Shown here: positions 16,358 to 23,116 of the stretch, in pieces
Position numbering within the stretch: the first letter of the stretch is position 1
How the letters are laid out: each line of letters starts with the position of its first letter
Origin: CAIKBL01 sp043734785
Lineage (GTDB): Bacteria > Pseudomonadota > Gammaproteobacteria > Ga0077536
Assembly (NCBI GenBank): GCA_043734785.1
Contig: JAYTEX010000380.1
Coordinates: 1-23,116 of the forward strand
Reading direction: 5' to 3'
Length of the DNA: 23,116 bases
Made by a program: the position numbers and the translations under genes
Notes under the pieces: model-generated
The model's input: the letters and a program-made list of their open reading frames with translations, nothing else
Databases searched by the model: none
What the model was told of the DNA's origin: nothing

Positions 16358-17017
16358 ATGGAACAAGCACAACACCAGTCCCACAACACTTTGGCGGCAA
16401 CGAGCGACACAGACCTCTCGACCTTGGTGATTTCCTTACTCAAGGGGGTGATTTACCGCGAAGGCGACGAGCGTCTCTGGGGCGCGCTGCTCAACCTGCA
16501 GGCCCGGGTTCGGGACTATGTGTCGGTGTTGGGCTTGGAACTGATTTTCGACGAAGCCGAGGGTTACGCCTTCCTGAAGAGTCGCCCTGAACCCACTGAG
16601 GAAGAATCCGCGACCAAGCTTCCCCGCCTGGTGGCGCGCCGGCCTCTATCGTTTCCGGTCAGTCTCTTGTTGGCTTTGCTGCGCAAGAAGCTCGCCGAGT
16701 TCGATGCCGGCGGTGGAGAGACCCGACTGATACTGATCCGAGACGATCTCGTTGAGCTGGTGCGGGTGTTTCTGCCCGATAGCAGCAACGAGGCTAAGTT
16801 GATCGATCAAATCGAAACCCACATCAACAAGATCGTCGATCTGGGTTTTCTGCGCCGCTTAAAGGTCGCGAGCGGCCCGGCCAGTTTCGAGGTGCGGCGC
16901 ATCCTCAAGGCCTTTGTCGACGCGCAATGGCTGGCGGACTTCGACGCCCGACTGGCTGCATATCAGGCGCCGCTGATAGGAACTTCGACAGTCGCGGGAG
17001 AGGCAGACAATGACTAA
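16358..17017 (+). CDS. jetB: Wadjet type I component JetB (DUF4194, MukE-like)
   Basis: A 219-aa DUF4194 protein, the KITE/MukE-like winged-helix subunit of the Wadjet SMC complex. Recognisable blocks are LVISLLKGVIYREGDERLWGALL, RRPLSFPVSLLLALLRKKLAEFD, and HINKIVDLGFLRRL near the C-terminal winged helix. A GTG at 16352 is in frame, but the ATG at 16358 has GAGG 5 nt upstream and is preferred. The reading frame ends with TAA inside a 24-bp palindrome. It lies between jetA and jetC, as in type I systems. Confidence 0.9.
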   Translation: MEQAQHQSHNTLAATSDTDLSTLVISLLKGVIYREGDERLWGALLNLQARVRDYVSVLGLELIFDEAEGYAFLKSRPEPTEEESATKLPRLVARRPLSFPVSLLLALLRKKLAEFDAGGGETRLILIRDDLVELVRVFLPDSSNEAKLIDQIETHINKIVDLGFLRRLKVASGPASFEVRRILKAFVDAQWLADFDARLAAYQAPLIGTSTVAGEADND

Positions 17018-17063
17018 TTGGAAAATTTTCCAATTAGCACGCCTGCGGGGAGATGCACGGTGA
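17010..17063 (+). CDS. 17-codon ORF overlapping jetB stop and jetC start
   Basis: Encodes MTNWKIFQLARLRGDAR. A strong ribosome site (GGGAGAGG, 16995-17002) sits 7 nt before its ATG. The ATG overlaps the jetB stop (ATGACTAA) and its TGA overlaps the likely jetC start (GTGA). It could be a coupling or leader ORF that delivers ribosomes to jetC, or the remnant of a former jetC N terminus that has shifted frame by one base. It is in the -1 relation to jetC. Real translation is unproven. Confidence 0.35.
   Translation: MTNWKIFQLARLRGDAR
17014..17037. repeat. Perfect 24-bp AT-rich palindrome at the jetB-jetC junction
   Basis: The half-site CTAATTGGAAAA is followed directly by its exact reverse complement, with no spacer or mismatch. 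It covers the jetB stop codon and lies 22 bp upstream of the GTG start of jetC. It is far richer in A+T than the surrounding genes. Candidate functions are an operator for a helix-turn-helix regulator, a fold in the mRNA, or the scar of an insertion. Confidence 0.9.
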
Positions 17064-20000
17064 ATGAGGCGCGCACGTTGGGCCTGGATTTCGTGGCCGA
17101 CGATACCTTATCGGGGTTCCGCCTGCAGCGTCTGGAAGTCTTCAACTGGGGCACTTTCGACGGGCGGGTATGGACCTTGGAAGTCGCTGGCAAGAACTGC
17201 CTGTTGACTGGGGATATCGGCTCCGGCAAGTCGACCCTGGTGGACGCGATTACCACGCTCTTGGTGCCGTCTCAGCGGATCGCCTACAACAAAGCTGCAG
17301 GCGCCGATAACAAGGAGCGAACCTTGCGCTCCTACGTGCTCGGGCATTACAAGTCGGAACGCAACGAGGTGACGGGTAGCGCCAAGCCCGTGTCATTACG
17401 CGATCACACCAGCTACTCGGTCATTCTGGGGGTGTTTCACAATGCGGGTTACGACCAGACCGTAGCACTTGCACAGGTGTTCTGGATGAAGGAGGCGCAA
17501 GGTCAGCCCGCGCGCTTTTTCGTCGGCGCGGAGCGTGACTTGTCGATCGCGACGGACTTTGCCCGGTTCGGCTCGGACATCGTACAACTGCGCAAGAAGC
17601 TGCGCAGTTCAGGCGCTGAGATCGAGGACAGCTTTCCCAAATACGGGGCGTGGTTCCGTCGGCGCTTCGGCATCGACAACGATCAGGCGCTGGAGCTGTT
17701 CCACCAAACGGTGTCGATGAAGTCGGTGGGCAATCTCACTGACTTCGTGCGCAGTCATATGCTGGAACCGTTCGACGTCGCGTCCCGTATCAGCGCGCTG
17801 ATCACGCACTTCGATGACCTCAACCGCGCGCATGAAGCGGTGCTCAAGGCGAAGCGCCAGTTGGAATTGCTCACGCCGTTGGTGGCCGACTGCCAGCGGC
17901 ACGCGAGCCTCGTGACAGAGATCGATGATCTCCGTCGCTGCCGTGAAGGCCTGCACGTCCACTTCGAACGCTTGAAGCTGGCCTTGCTCGACAAGCGCAT
18001 GGTCGCCCTGCACGACGAGTGGGAACGTCTGGACGCGCAGGTGAAACGGCTGGACGGCCGCCGCGAGGATCAACGCGTTCAGGTCGATGAGCTGAAGCGC
18101 GCTGTGGCAGACAACGGCGGGGACCGGCTGGAGCGGCTGACCGTCGAGATCAAGAAAAAAGAAGCGCTGCGCGACGCGCGGCAAACCAAAGCCCAGCGCT
18201 ATGCCCAGCTGACCGCCAAGGTGGAGGAGGTACCCGCGTCAAGCGAGGCCGCCTTTCTGGCGCAGCGCGGCCGCCTCAAGGCCATGCGGGACGAGCTGCG
18301 CGACCGCGATGCCGCGCTACAGAACGCCCTGACCGAGCACGGTGTCAGCCTGCGCCAGGGCAAGCTGGAACACGCTGCCCTGCAGGCCGAGATCGACAGC
18401 CTGAAACGGCGGCGCAGTAACATCGACGACCAGCAGATTCAGATTCGCGCAGCGCTGTGCGCCGCAACGGAGTTGACAGAGGCAGAGATGCCCTTCGCGG
18501 GTGAACTGCTCCAGGTGCGCGATGATGCGCGCGAATGGGAGGGCGCTGCAGAGCGCTTGATGCGTGGGTTCGGCTTGTCCCTGCTGGTGCCCGACGCCTA
18601 TTACAAGGACGTCGCCCAGTGGGTGGATCGTAACCATCTGCGCGGCCGCCTGGTTTATTTCCATGTTCGGCAAAGCAGGCGCAGGGATTTGCCCGACCTG
18701 CACCGCGAATCGTTGGTCAGAAAAATTTCGATCAAACCGGACTCGCCTTTCTATGACTGGCTGGAGCGCGAGTTGGCGCACCGTTTTGACGTGGCCTGTT
18801 GCGCTTTGCCTGAGCAGTTCCGGCGCGAGACGCGAGCCATCACCCGCAATGGCCAGATCAAGGATCCGAGCGGGCGCCACGAGAAGGACGACCGGCACCA
18901 CATCGATGATCGCGGCCGCTACGTGCTGGGCTGGACGAACGCGGCCAAGGTCGCCACGCTGGAGGCGAAAAGCCGTCAGCTCGAAGCACGTTTGGGCGAG
19001 ATCGCCAGCCTCCTTGGTAAGACCCATTCGGAGAGGACGGGCCTGGAGGTCCGCCTCGACGCCCTAATCCGTCTTGAAGAGTTTGCTGACTTCGACGAGC
19101 TGGACTGGGCGTCGATCGCCACCGAGATTGCTGCATTGATCGACGAGCGACAGCATCTGGAAGCAGCGTCCGACGTGTTGAAACAACTCAATCTGCGGCT
19201 AAGCGACGCCAGCGGAGCACTCGCCTCCATTGAGCGCGAACTGGAAACCGCCAAGGACAAGCGCTCCAAGATCGAGCAGCGGAAGCTCGATGCAGAAACC
19301 CTGCAGCAGCGCATCCAGCCGATTGTGGCGCTGACCTTGCCCGATACCGCACTGGCAGCGCGGCTGGAAACGCTACGCACCGAGGCCTCAGCCGAGCATC
19401 AACTAACCGTGGAATCCTGCGACAACCGGGAACAGGATGTTCGCACCCGGCTGCAAGCGCGGATCGACGCCGAGGATCAGAAGCTCAAGCGCCTGCGCGA
19501 CAAGATCATTCAGGCAATGATGGCTTTCAAGGAGCAGTTCAAGCTGGAGACCCTCGAGTTCGATGCCAGCCTCGACGCCGCCTTCGAATATCAGAACCTG
19601 CTCGAGCAGTTGGGGCGGGACGATCTACCCCGTTTCGAGGCCCGCTTCAAGGAGTTGTTGAATGTCAACACGATCAACGAGATCGCCAATTTCAATGCCC
19701 AGCTCGCGCGCGAGCGCGAGACCATCCGGGAACGCATCGCGCACATCAATGAGTCGCTCACCCAGATCGACTACAACCCCGGGCGTTACATTGTGCTGGA
19801 ATCCCAGCCGAACGTTGACGCGGATATCCGCGACTTCCAGGCCGAGCTACGTGCTTGCACCGAGGGCTCGCTGACCGGCTCCGACGATGCACAATACTCG
19901 GAAGCCAAGTTTCTTCAGGTCAAGTCCATCATCGACCGCTTTCGGGGCCGCGAGGGACTCTCGGAACTGGACCGGCGCTGGACCGCCAAGGTGACTGACG

Positions 20001-20428
20001 TGCGCAATTGGTTCCTGTTCGCCGCCAGCGAGCGCTGGCGCGCGGACGGCGCTGAACACGAGCACTACTCCGACTCCGGCGGCAAGTCCGGTGGCCAAAA
20101 GGAAAAACTCGCCTACACGATCCTTGCGGCGAGCCTCGCCTACCAATTCGGACTGGAATGGGGCGCGGTGCGTTCGCGCTCGTTTCGCTTCGTCGTCATT
20201 GACGAAGCCTTCGGTCGGGGCTCGGACGAATCGGCGCAGTACGGTCTGAAGCTCTTTCAACAACTCAACCTGCAGTTATTGATCGTCACACCGCTGCAGA
20301 AAATTCACATCATCGAGCCCTTCGTCGCTAGCGTCGGCTTCGTCCACAACGAGGGCGGTTGCGCATCCAGACTGCACAACCTGTCCATCGCGGAGTATCG
20401 GGCACGCAAGGCAGCACATTCGGTATGA
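17060..20428 (+). CDS. jetC: Wadjet type I component JetC (SMC-like ATPase)
   Basis: A 1122-aa MukB-like SMC ATPase, the DNA-loop-extruding motor of Wadjet. The Walker A is GDIGSGKST (51-59) after FRLQRLEVFNWGTFDGRVW. Long charged helical stretches form the two coiled-coil arms flanking a short hinge around residues 480-640. The signature SGGKSGGQKEKLAY lies near 1005-1018 and the Walker B FRFVVIDEAFGRGSDES near 1043-1059, so the ATPase looks intact. Possible starts are TTG 17018 (inside the palindrome) and GTG 17060; the GTG has GGGGAGA 6 nt upstream and a family-like N terminus. Its stop overlaps the jetD start (ATGA). Confidence 0.93.
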   Translation: MNEARTLGLDFVADDTLSGFRLQRLEVFNWGTFDGRVWTLEVAGKNCLLTGDIGSGKSTLVDAITTLLVPSQRIAYNKAAGADNKERTLRSYVLGHYKSERNEVTGSAKPVSLRDHTSYSVILGVFHNAGYDQTVALAQVFWMKEAQGQPARFFVGAERDLSIATDFARFGSDIVQLRKKLRSSGAEIEDSFPKYGAWFRRRFGIDNDQALELFHQTVSMKSVGNLTDFVRSHMLEPFDVASRISALITHFDDLNRAHEAVLKAKRQLELLTPLVADCQRHASLVTEIDDLRRCREGLHVHFERLKLALLDKRMVALHDEWERLDAQVKRLDGRREDQRVQVDELKRAVADNGGDRLERLTVEIKKKEALRDARQTKAQRYAQLTAKVEEVPASSEAAFLAQRGRLKAMRDELRDRDAALQNALTEHGVSLRQGKLEHAALQAEIDSLKRRRSNIDDQQIQIRAALCAATELTEAEMPFAGELLQVRDDAREWEGAAERLMRGFGLSLLVPDAYYKDVAQWVDRNHLRGRLVYFHVRQSRRRDLPDLHRESLVRKISIKPDSPFYDWLERELAHRFDVACCALPEQFRRETRAITRNGQIKDPSGRHEKDDRHHIDDRGRYVLGWTNAAKVATLEAKSRQLEARLGEIASLLGKTHSERTGLEVRLDALIRLEEFADFDELDWASIATEIAALIDERQHLEAASDVLKQLNLRLSDASGALASIERELETAKDKRSKIEQRKLDAETLQQRIQPIVALTLPDTALAARLETLRTEASAEHQLTVESCDNREQDVRTRLQARIDAEDQKLKRLRDKIIQAMMAFKEQFKLETLEFDASLDAAFEYQNLLEQLGRDDLPRFEARFKELLNVNTINEIANFNAQLARERETIRERIAHINESLTQIDYNPGRYIVLESQPNVDADIRDFQAELRACTEGSLTGSDDAQYSEAKFLQVKSIIDRFRGREGLSELDRRWTAKVTDVRNWFLFAASERWRADGAEHEHYSDSGGKSGGQKEKLAYTILAASLAYQFGLEWGAVRSRSFRFVVIDEAFGRGSDESAQYGLKLFQQLNLQLLIVTPLQKIHIIEPFVASVGFVHNEGGCASRLHNLSIAEYRARKAAHSV

Positions 20429-21657
20429 CAAAATCGTCTGTATCGATGCGGGCACCACAGAGGGTCCCGGTCAACTGGACGACGGCCAGCGATCTTAAGA
20501 CGCAACTGCGCCGCCTGTGGGCGCGGGGCGAATTGCTGCGCCCGCTGGTCACCGGCGATACGCGGTTCCCGCTGCGGCTGACCTTGAAGCGGCCCGGTTC
20601 CGCTGAGTTGGCCGAACGATTTGAAGCCGTGCGCGTCTGGATTGCCGACCTTGCCGCGATCCCGTACATCCGAATCGCGTGGCGCGAGGTCAATCATCGG
20701 GTACTGGGGTCGCAACGTCTGCCTCATTCCGTCTGGGTCGACACCCTCGATGACGCACTCGCGCTGATCGGAAAACGCAGCGACGCCGCACGTTTCACGG
20801 CGCTGGTGACGCTCACGCGTGCGAAGCAGCCAGCGTTGCTGGAATGGGTTGGCAAACGGCCCCTGCAGGTCATCGAGTTGGCTGAGCAGTGGCAGCCCCT
20901 GCTCGCCGTGGTGGACTGGCTCGTCCGTCATCCTCGTCCTGGCATCTACCTGCGTCAGGTGGACATCCCGGGTATCCACAGCAAATTCATCGAGGCGCAT
21001 TGCGGGGTCCTCTCGGAGTTGTTCGATCTGGCGCTGCCGCCGCAGGCCATCGCGACCGAACACACCGGCGGCAGTCGGTTCGCCGCACGCTACGGTTTTC
21101 TCGACAAGCCAATCCGCATCCGCTTCCGCGTGCTGGATGAACAGCTGGCCGTGCTATGCAGCCCGATGCTGCCCGACGTAACGCTTGACGCGGAGAGCTT
21201 TGCCAAGCTGGATGCACCGATACGGCGCGTGTTCATCACTGAAAACGAGACCAATTTTCTGGCGTTCCCGCCCGCTGCCCAAGCCATTGTTGTCTTCGGT
21301 GCCGGCTACGGCTGGGACGCGCTGGCGAGCGCCGAATGGCTCGCAGGCTGCGCCATTCACTACTGGGGCGACATCGACACCCACGGCTTCGCCATCCTCG
21401 ACCAGCTCCGAAGCCGCTTCAAGCATGTGGCGTCGTTCCTGATGGATCACCAGACATTGACGGCTCACGAAGTCTTGTGGGGCGTCGAGGTCGACCAGGT
21501 CGTGCACGACCTGCCGAGGCTCACTGACGCGGAAATGTCGTTATTTAATGGCCTTCGAGACAACCGCATCCGCAAAGGCTTGAGGTTGGAGCAAGAGATG
21601 GTGGGATTCCAGTGGGTGAAGGTGGCGCTGGACAAGATTACTCACCAAGGGGAATAA
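20425..21657 (+). CDS. jetD: Wadjet type I component JetD (DUF3322-DUF2220, Toprim nuclease)
   Basis: A 410-aa nuclease subunit that cleaves closed circular DNA once the SMC complex has sensed it. The N-terminal half (to about 190) is the DUF3322 region with RPLQVIELAEQWQPLLAVVDWL and GIYLRQVDIPGIHSKFIE. The C-terminal DUF2220 region is Toprim-like: the metal-binding acidic residues are E273 (ITENETNFLAFP) and the D316-I-D318 pair in YWGDIDTHGFAIL, all present. The open frame starts earlier, but the ATG at 20425 overlaps the jetC TGA (ATGA), giving a translationally coupled start and a normal length. Last gene of the operon. Confidence 0.93.
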   Translation: MTKSSVSMRAPQRVPVNWTTASDLKTQLRRLWARGELLRPLVTGDTRFPLRLTLKRPGSAELAERFEAVRVWIADLAAIPYIRIAWREVNHRVLGSQRLPHSVWVDTLDDALALIGKRSDAARFTALVTLTRAKQPALLEWVGKRPLQVIELAEQWQPLLAVVDWLVRHPRPGIYLRQVDIPGIHSKFIEAHCGVLSELFDLALPPQAIATEHTGGSRFAARYGFLDKPIRIRFRVLDEQLAVLCSPMLPDVTLDAESFAKLDAPIRRVFITENETNFLAFPPAAQAIVVFGAGYGWDALASAEWLAGCAIHYWGDIDTHGFAILDQLRSRFKHVASFLMDHQTLTAHEVLWGVEVDQVVHDLPRLTDAEMSLFNGLRDNRIRKGLRLEQEMVGFQWVKVALDKITHQGE

Positions 21658-21675
21658 GAAGTCCGGTGTCTTGAA

Positions 21676-21701
21676 CGCGGAAGTAGCCGCAAATTCCCGC
21701 G
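21676..21701 (+). terminator. Possible hairpin after jetD
   Basis: A 7-bp stem CGCGGAA (21676-21682) with TTCC(C)GCG (21694-21701, one bulged C), 18 bp after the jetD stop. There is no T tract. The downstream TATACT (21711-21716) resembles a -10 box for the next gene, but no -35 partner was found at normal spacing. Confidence 0.25.
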
Positions 21702-21752
21702 CGTCGCGGCTATACTGATCAGCGAAGTTTCACAACCGAGGCGCCTAAGAAT

Positions 21753-22277
21753 ATGAGCGCTGTATCTGAGATCATCCGCCAACCATTAACCCGAGATGCG
21801 CTAGGCCAGCGCTATCGGGAATTATGCGCTTCCCCGATATTCGCCAAATTACCCGGCAAGATCGAACTCGATACCTGGGGAAGAATGCTGATGAGTCCAG
21901 CGAGCAATTATCATGGAATTATCCAAGGGCGCCTGGTGCAACGACTGTTAGTTCTTTCTGGACAGGCGATGGTTGAAACGTCCGTGCTTACGTCAATTGG
22001 ACTCTTGGTAGCCGATGTCGCATGGGCCTCATCCGAGTTCATGTATGGGCATCGCGACGAAACGCCGTTCAGCCAAGCACCGGAGCTATGCATCGAGATT
22101 GCTTCGCCTTCAAACTCGATCAAGGAACTGAGGGATAAGGTGGCGGCCTACCTTGCTGCAGGCTCGATCGAGGTTTGGGTGGTCTATACGCAATCGCGGC
22201 GAATTGAAGTTTTCGTGGCTGAAGGCGTGCGACAGAAATCGATCTACGAGATAGACCTTCAATCATTATTCGATTGA
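21753..22277 (+). CDS. Uma2-family (DUF820) putative endonuclease
   Basis: A 174-aa PD-(D/E)XK-fold protein of the Uma2/DUF820 type, common in cyanobacteria and occasional elsewhere; function unproven. The nuclease-like residues are D88 in VADVAW, E115 in ELCIEIASPS and K129 in RDKVAAYLAAGSIEVWVV, plus H54 in the N-terminal helix (SNYHGIIQGRLVQRL). Length is slightly short but both ends look complete. The DNA is visibly more A+T rich than the jet genes, which suggests separate acquisition. It follows jetD by 95 bp on the same strand and could be an extra nuclease of the defence segment or an unrelated passenger. The ribosome site is weak (GAGG about 11 nt away). Confidence 0.82.
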   Translation: MSAVSEIIRQPLTRDALGQRYRELCASPIFAKLPGKIELDTWGRMLMSPASNYHGIIQGRLVQRLLVLSGQAMVETSVLTSIGLLVADVAWASSEFMYGHRDETPFSQAPELCIEIASPSNSIKELRDKVAAYLAAGSIEVWVVYTQSRRIEVFVAEGVRQKSIYEIDLQSLFD

Positions 22278-22307
22278 GGGGTCTAATCACGGGGTCAGAG
22301 TTATTGG
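22278..22307. repeat. GGGGTC-containing repeat fragment
   Basis: Directly after the Uma2 stop, GGGGTC is repeated (22279-22284 and 22290-22295), the second as GGGGTCAGAGTTATTGG. From memory, GGGGTCAGAGT words form the ends of small palindromic elements in many Proteobacteria. The matching inverted end was not found nearby, so this would be one broken end. Confidence 0.3.
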
Positions 22308-22541
22308 TTCTCGTTACACGCCGGAGTGGCGAGAGAGGCACACGAGCGCGAGAAGCTAGAGCGCCTGTGCCGCCGCTATATCACGCGCCCGGCGGTTTCG
22401 ACTGAGCGGCTGTCGCTCACCGCCCAGGGCAACGTCCGTTACCGCCTGGTCGCTCCTGCGCATCCCTGCGCTCGCGACATTCGTGCCTCCTTGCACAGCA
22501 AGACGCCCTACCGGGGGACGACGGACGCGAAGCTGGTCTGA
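22308..22541 (+). pseudogene. IS91-family (Y2) transposase fragment
   Basis: Translation gives FSLHAGVAREAHEREKLE, then RLCRRYITRPAVSTERLSL, TAQGNVRYRL and, after an interruption, KTPYRGTTD. These match the internal segment (FSLHAGV...HER.KLERLCRYI.RPA...RLSL...GNVRY.LKTPYRDGTTH) of IS91-type transposases. Both the N-terminal rolling-circle catalytic part and the C terminus are missing, and a TAA precedes the fragment at 22284, so it cannot act. One extra residue (RR) and a 17-codon insert mark further decay. It shows that mobile DNA once lay at this edge of the Wadjet segment. Confidence 0.7.
22449..22499. repeat. 51-nt in-frame insertion inside the IS91 remnant
   Basis: The family sequence RYxL-KTPYR is split by 51 nt encoding VAPAHPCARDIRASLHS. 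The insert begins GTCGC and carries GCGAC at 22474-22478, with two GCGC words between them, so it can fold as a hairpin. This resembles a small dispersed repeat that has hopped into the old transposase gene. The exact borders depend on the alignment. Confidence 0.4.
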
Positions 22542-23116
22542 TACCTGGCACATGGTGGCTTCGCGCGCGCTATTTTCGCCTAAGCAAGGACCCTGCGCGC
22601 GACGTTGGCGCCGGTCTTGACTGAATTGTCGAGGTCAGACGCAACCGTGCGCCGCAATTGTTCTCGCTGCCGGCCTCTAAGTTTGACGCTGGCGACCCTC
22701 GAGTACGCAAGAAAGGGCGGTTATCCTTCTTATCCCTCAGCGCTCATTCCAAGACCGGGAGTAAGGCCAAGCTGGACTATCCCTCTCCGACAGAAATGAT
22801 CTCGGGGCTTCATGACTATCCTAATCCGGTCGATGCCGTGTAGGGATTAACGCCGCCTACTAATCCCCCTGACGCGCGAACGTCATACGCACAGGCGTTT
22901 TGCTGAAGCGTGCTCGGCACTTGCCGCGCGATCTCGAAGACGCACCCCCGACGTTAGTGAAGAAATGCCGTAGAGGCACTTTCTCGCGGATCGTCACTAG
23001 GCGTCAACAACTTCGGCGACCTCGACTTCCCGAGCTGCGACATGCCGCATGGTCCAGTATCCGCGATTTTCGTAACCGAGGCACTCGCGTGGCGGCCGTT
23101 CCAAGCTTAGACTTCC
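22542..23116. other. Decayed non-coding region, no gene recognised
   Basis: Only short open frames without recognisable similarity occur here. A 7-bp inverted repeat GGGATTA / TAATCCC (22843-22867, 11-nt spacer) is present. On the minus strand, a 39-codon frame open to the window edge (23116-22997) contains RPPRECLGY, faintly like the C terminus of IS30-type transposases. The region reads as eroded mobile or repeat DNA rather than functional genes. Confidence 0.45.

Noticed and set aside
17010..17040. Programmed -1 frameshift at the AAAATTTT run leading into jetC
   Set aside because: The run does not present a canonical X-XXY-YYZ slippery heptamer in the frame of the small ORF; re-initiation at the overlapping GTG is simpler.
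22843..22867. GGGATTA / TAATCCC inverted repeat considered as an integron attC site or terminator
   Set aside because: The core consensus sequences of attC are not present, no integrase or cassette genes are nearby, and there is no T tail or adjacent gene.
22840..22895. Minus-strand peptide GLVGGVNPYT resembling an RHS-repeat core
   Set aside because: Only about ten residues match and no neighbouring RHS motif is found in any frame; too short to annotate.
22997..23116. Minus-strand frame open to the window edge with RPPRECLGY, like an IS30-type transposase C terminus
   Set aside because: The match stops after nine residues and the following sequence does not fit; the gene would lie outside the window, so it is mentioned only within the decayed region.

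Overview
The window looks like chromosomal DNA of a moderately GC-rich Proteobacterium, probably a gammaproteobacterium. This is inference from an EttA that is close to the E. coli protein, outer-membrane porins, a Pho-box-like site and Proteobacteria-style lipid-metabolism genes. No rRNA, tRNA or CRISPR array was seen.

Left part, minus strand (19-7690). An FHA domain fused to a class III nucleotidyl cyclase sits at the left edge with a good sigma70-type promoter overlapped by an inverted repeat. Next is a zinc-dependent alcohol dehydrogenase whose 227-bp upstream intergenic region can form several competing helices. Upstream of that is a tightly packed, probably co-transcribed set: ettA, an SLC13/DASS-type anion permease with TrkA-C domains (ATGA overlap), a 122-aa unknown protein and an outer-membrane beta-barrel protein.

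Middle part, plus strand (7771-14827). A phosphate-selective-type porin (OprO/OprP family) lies behind two GTCATA words spaced 11 bp apart, a Pho-box arrangement, and is followed by a hairpin terminator. A four-gene acyl-CoA operon follows: a HMG-CoA-synthase-like/DUF35 fusion lacking the catalytic cysteine, an SCP2-type thiolase, a long-chain-type acyl-CoA dehydrogenase, and a MatB-like acyl-CoA synthetase. Together these could activate, desaturate and cleave an acyl or dicarboxyl CoA substrate.

Right part, plus strand (14901-23116). A complete type I Wadjet anti-plasmid system, jetABCD, has every junction overlapping or abutting. The jetB-jetC junction is unusual: a perfect 24-bp AT-rich palindrome lies there, and a 17-codon ORF overlaps the jetB stop at one end and the likely jetC GTG start at the other. 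A more AT-rich Uma2-family (PD-(D/E)XK) gene follows. The last 840 bases are decayed mobile DNA, including an IS91-family transposase fragment with a 51-nt in-frame insertion. Wadjet plus Uma2 next to mobile-element debris suggests an acquired defence segment placed beside a housekeeping lipid operon.
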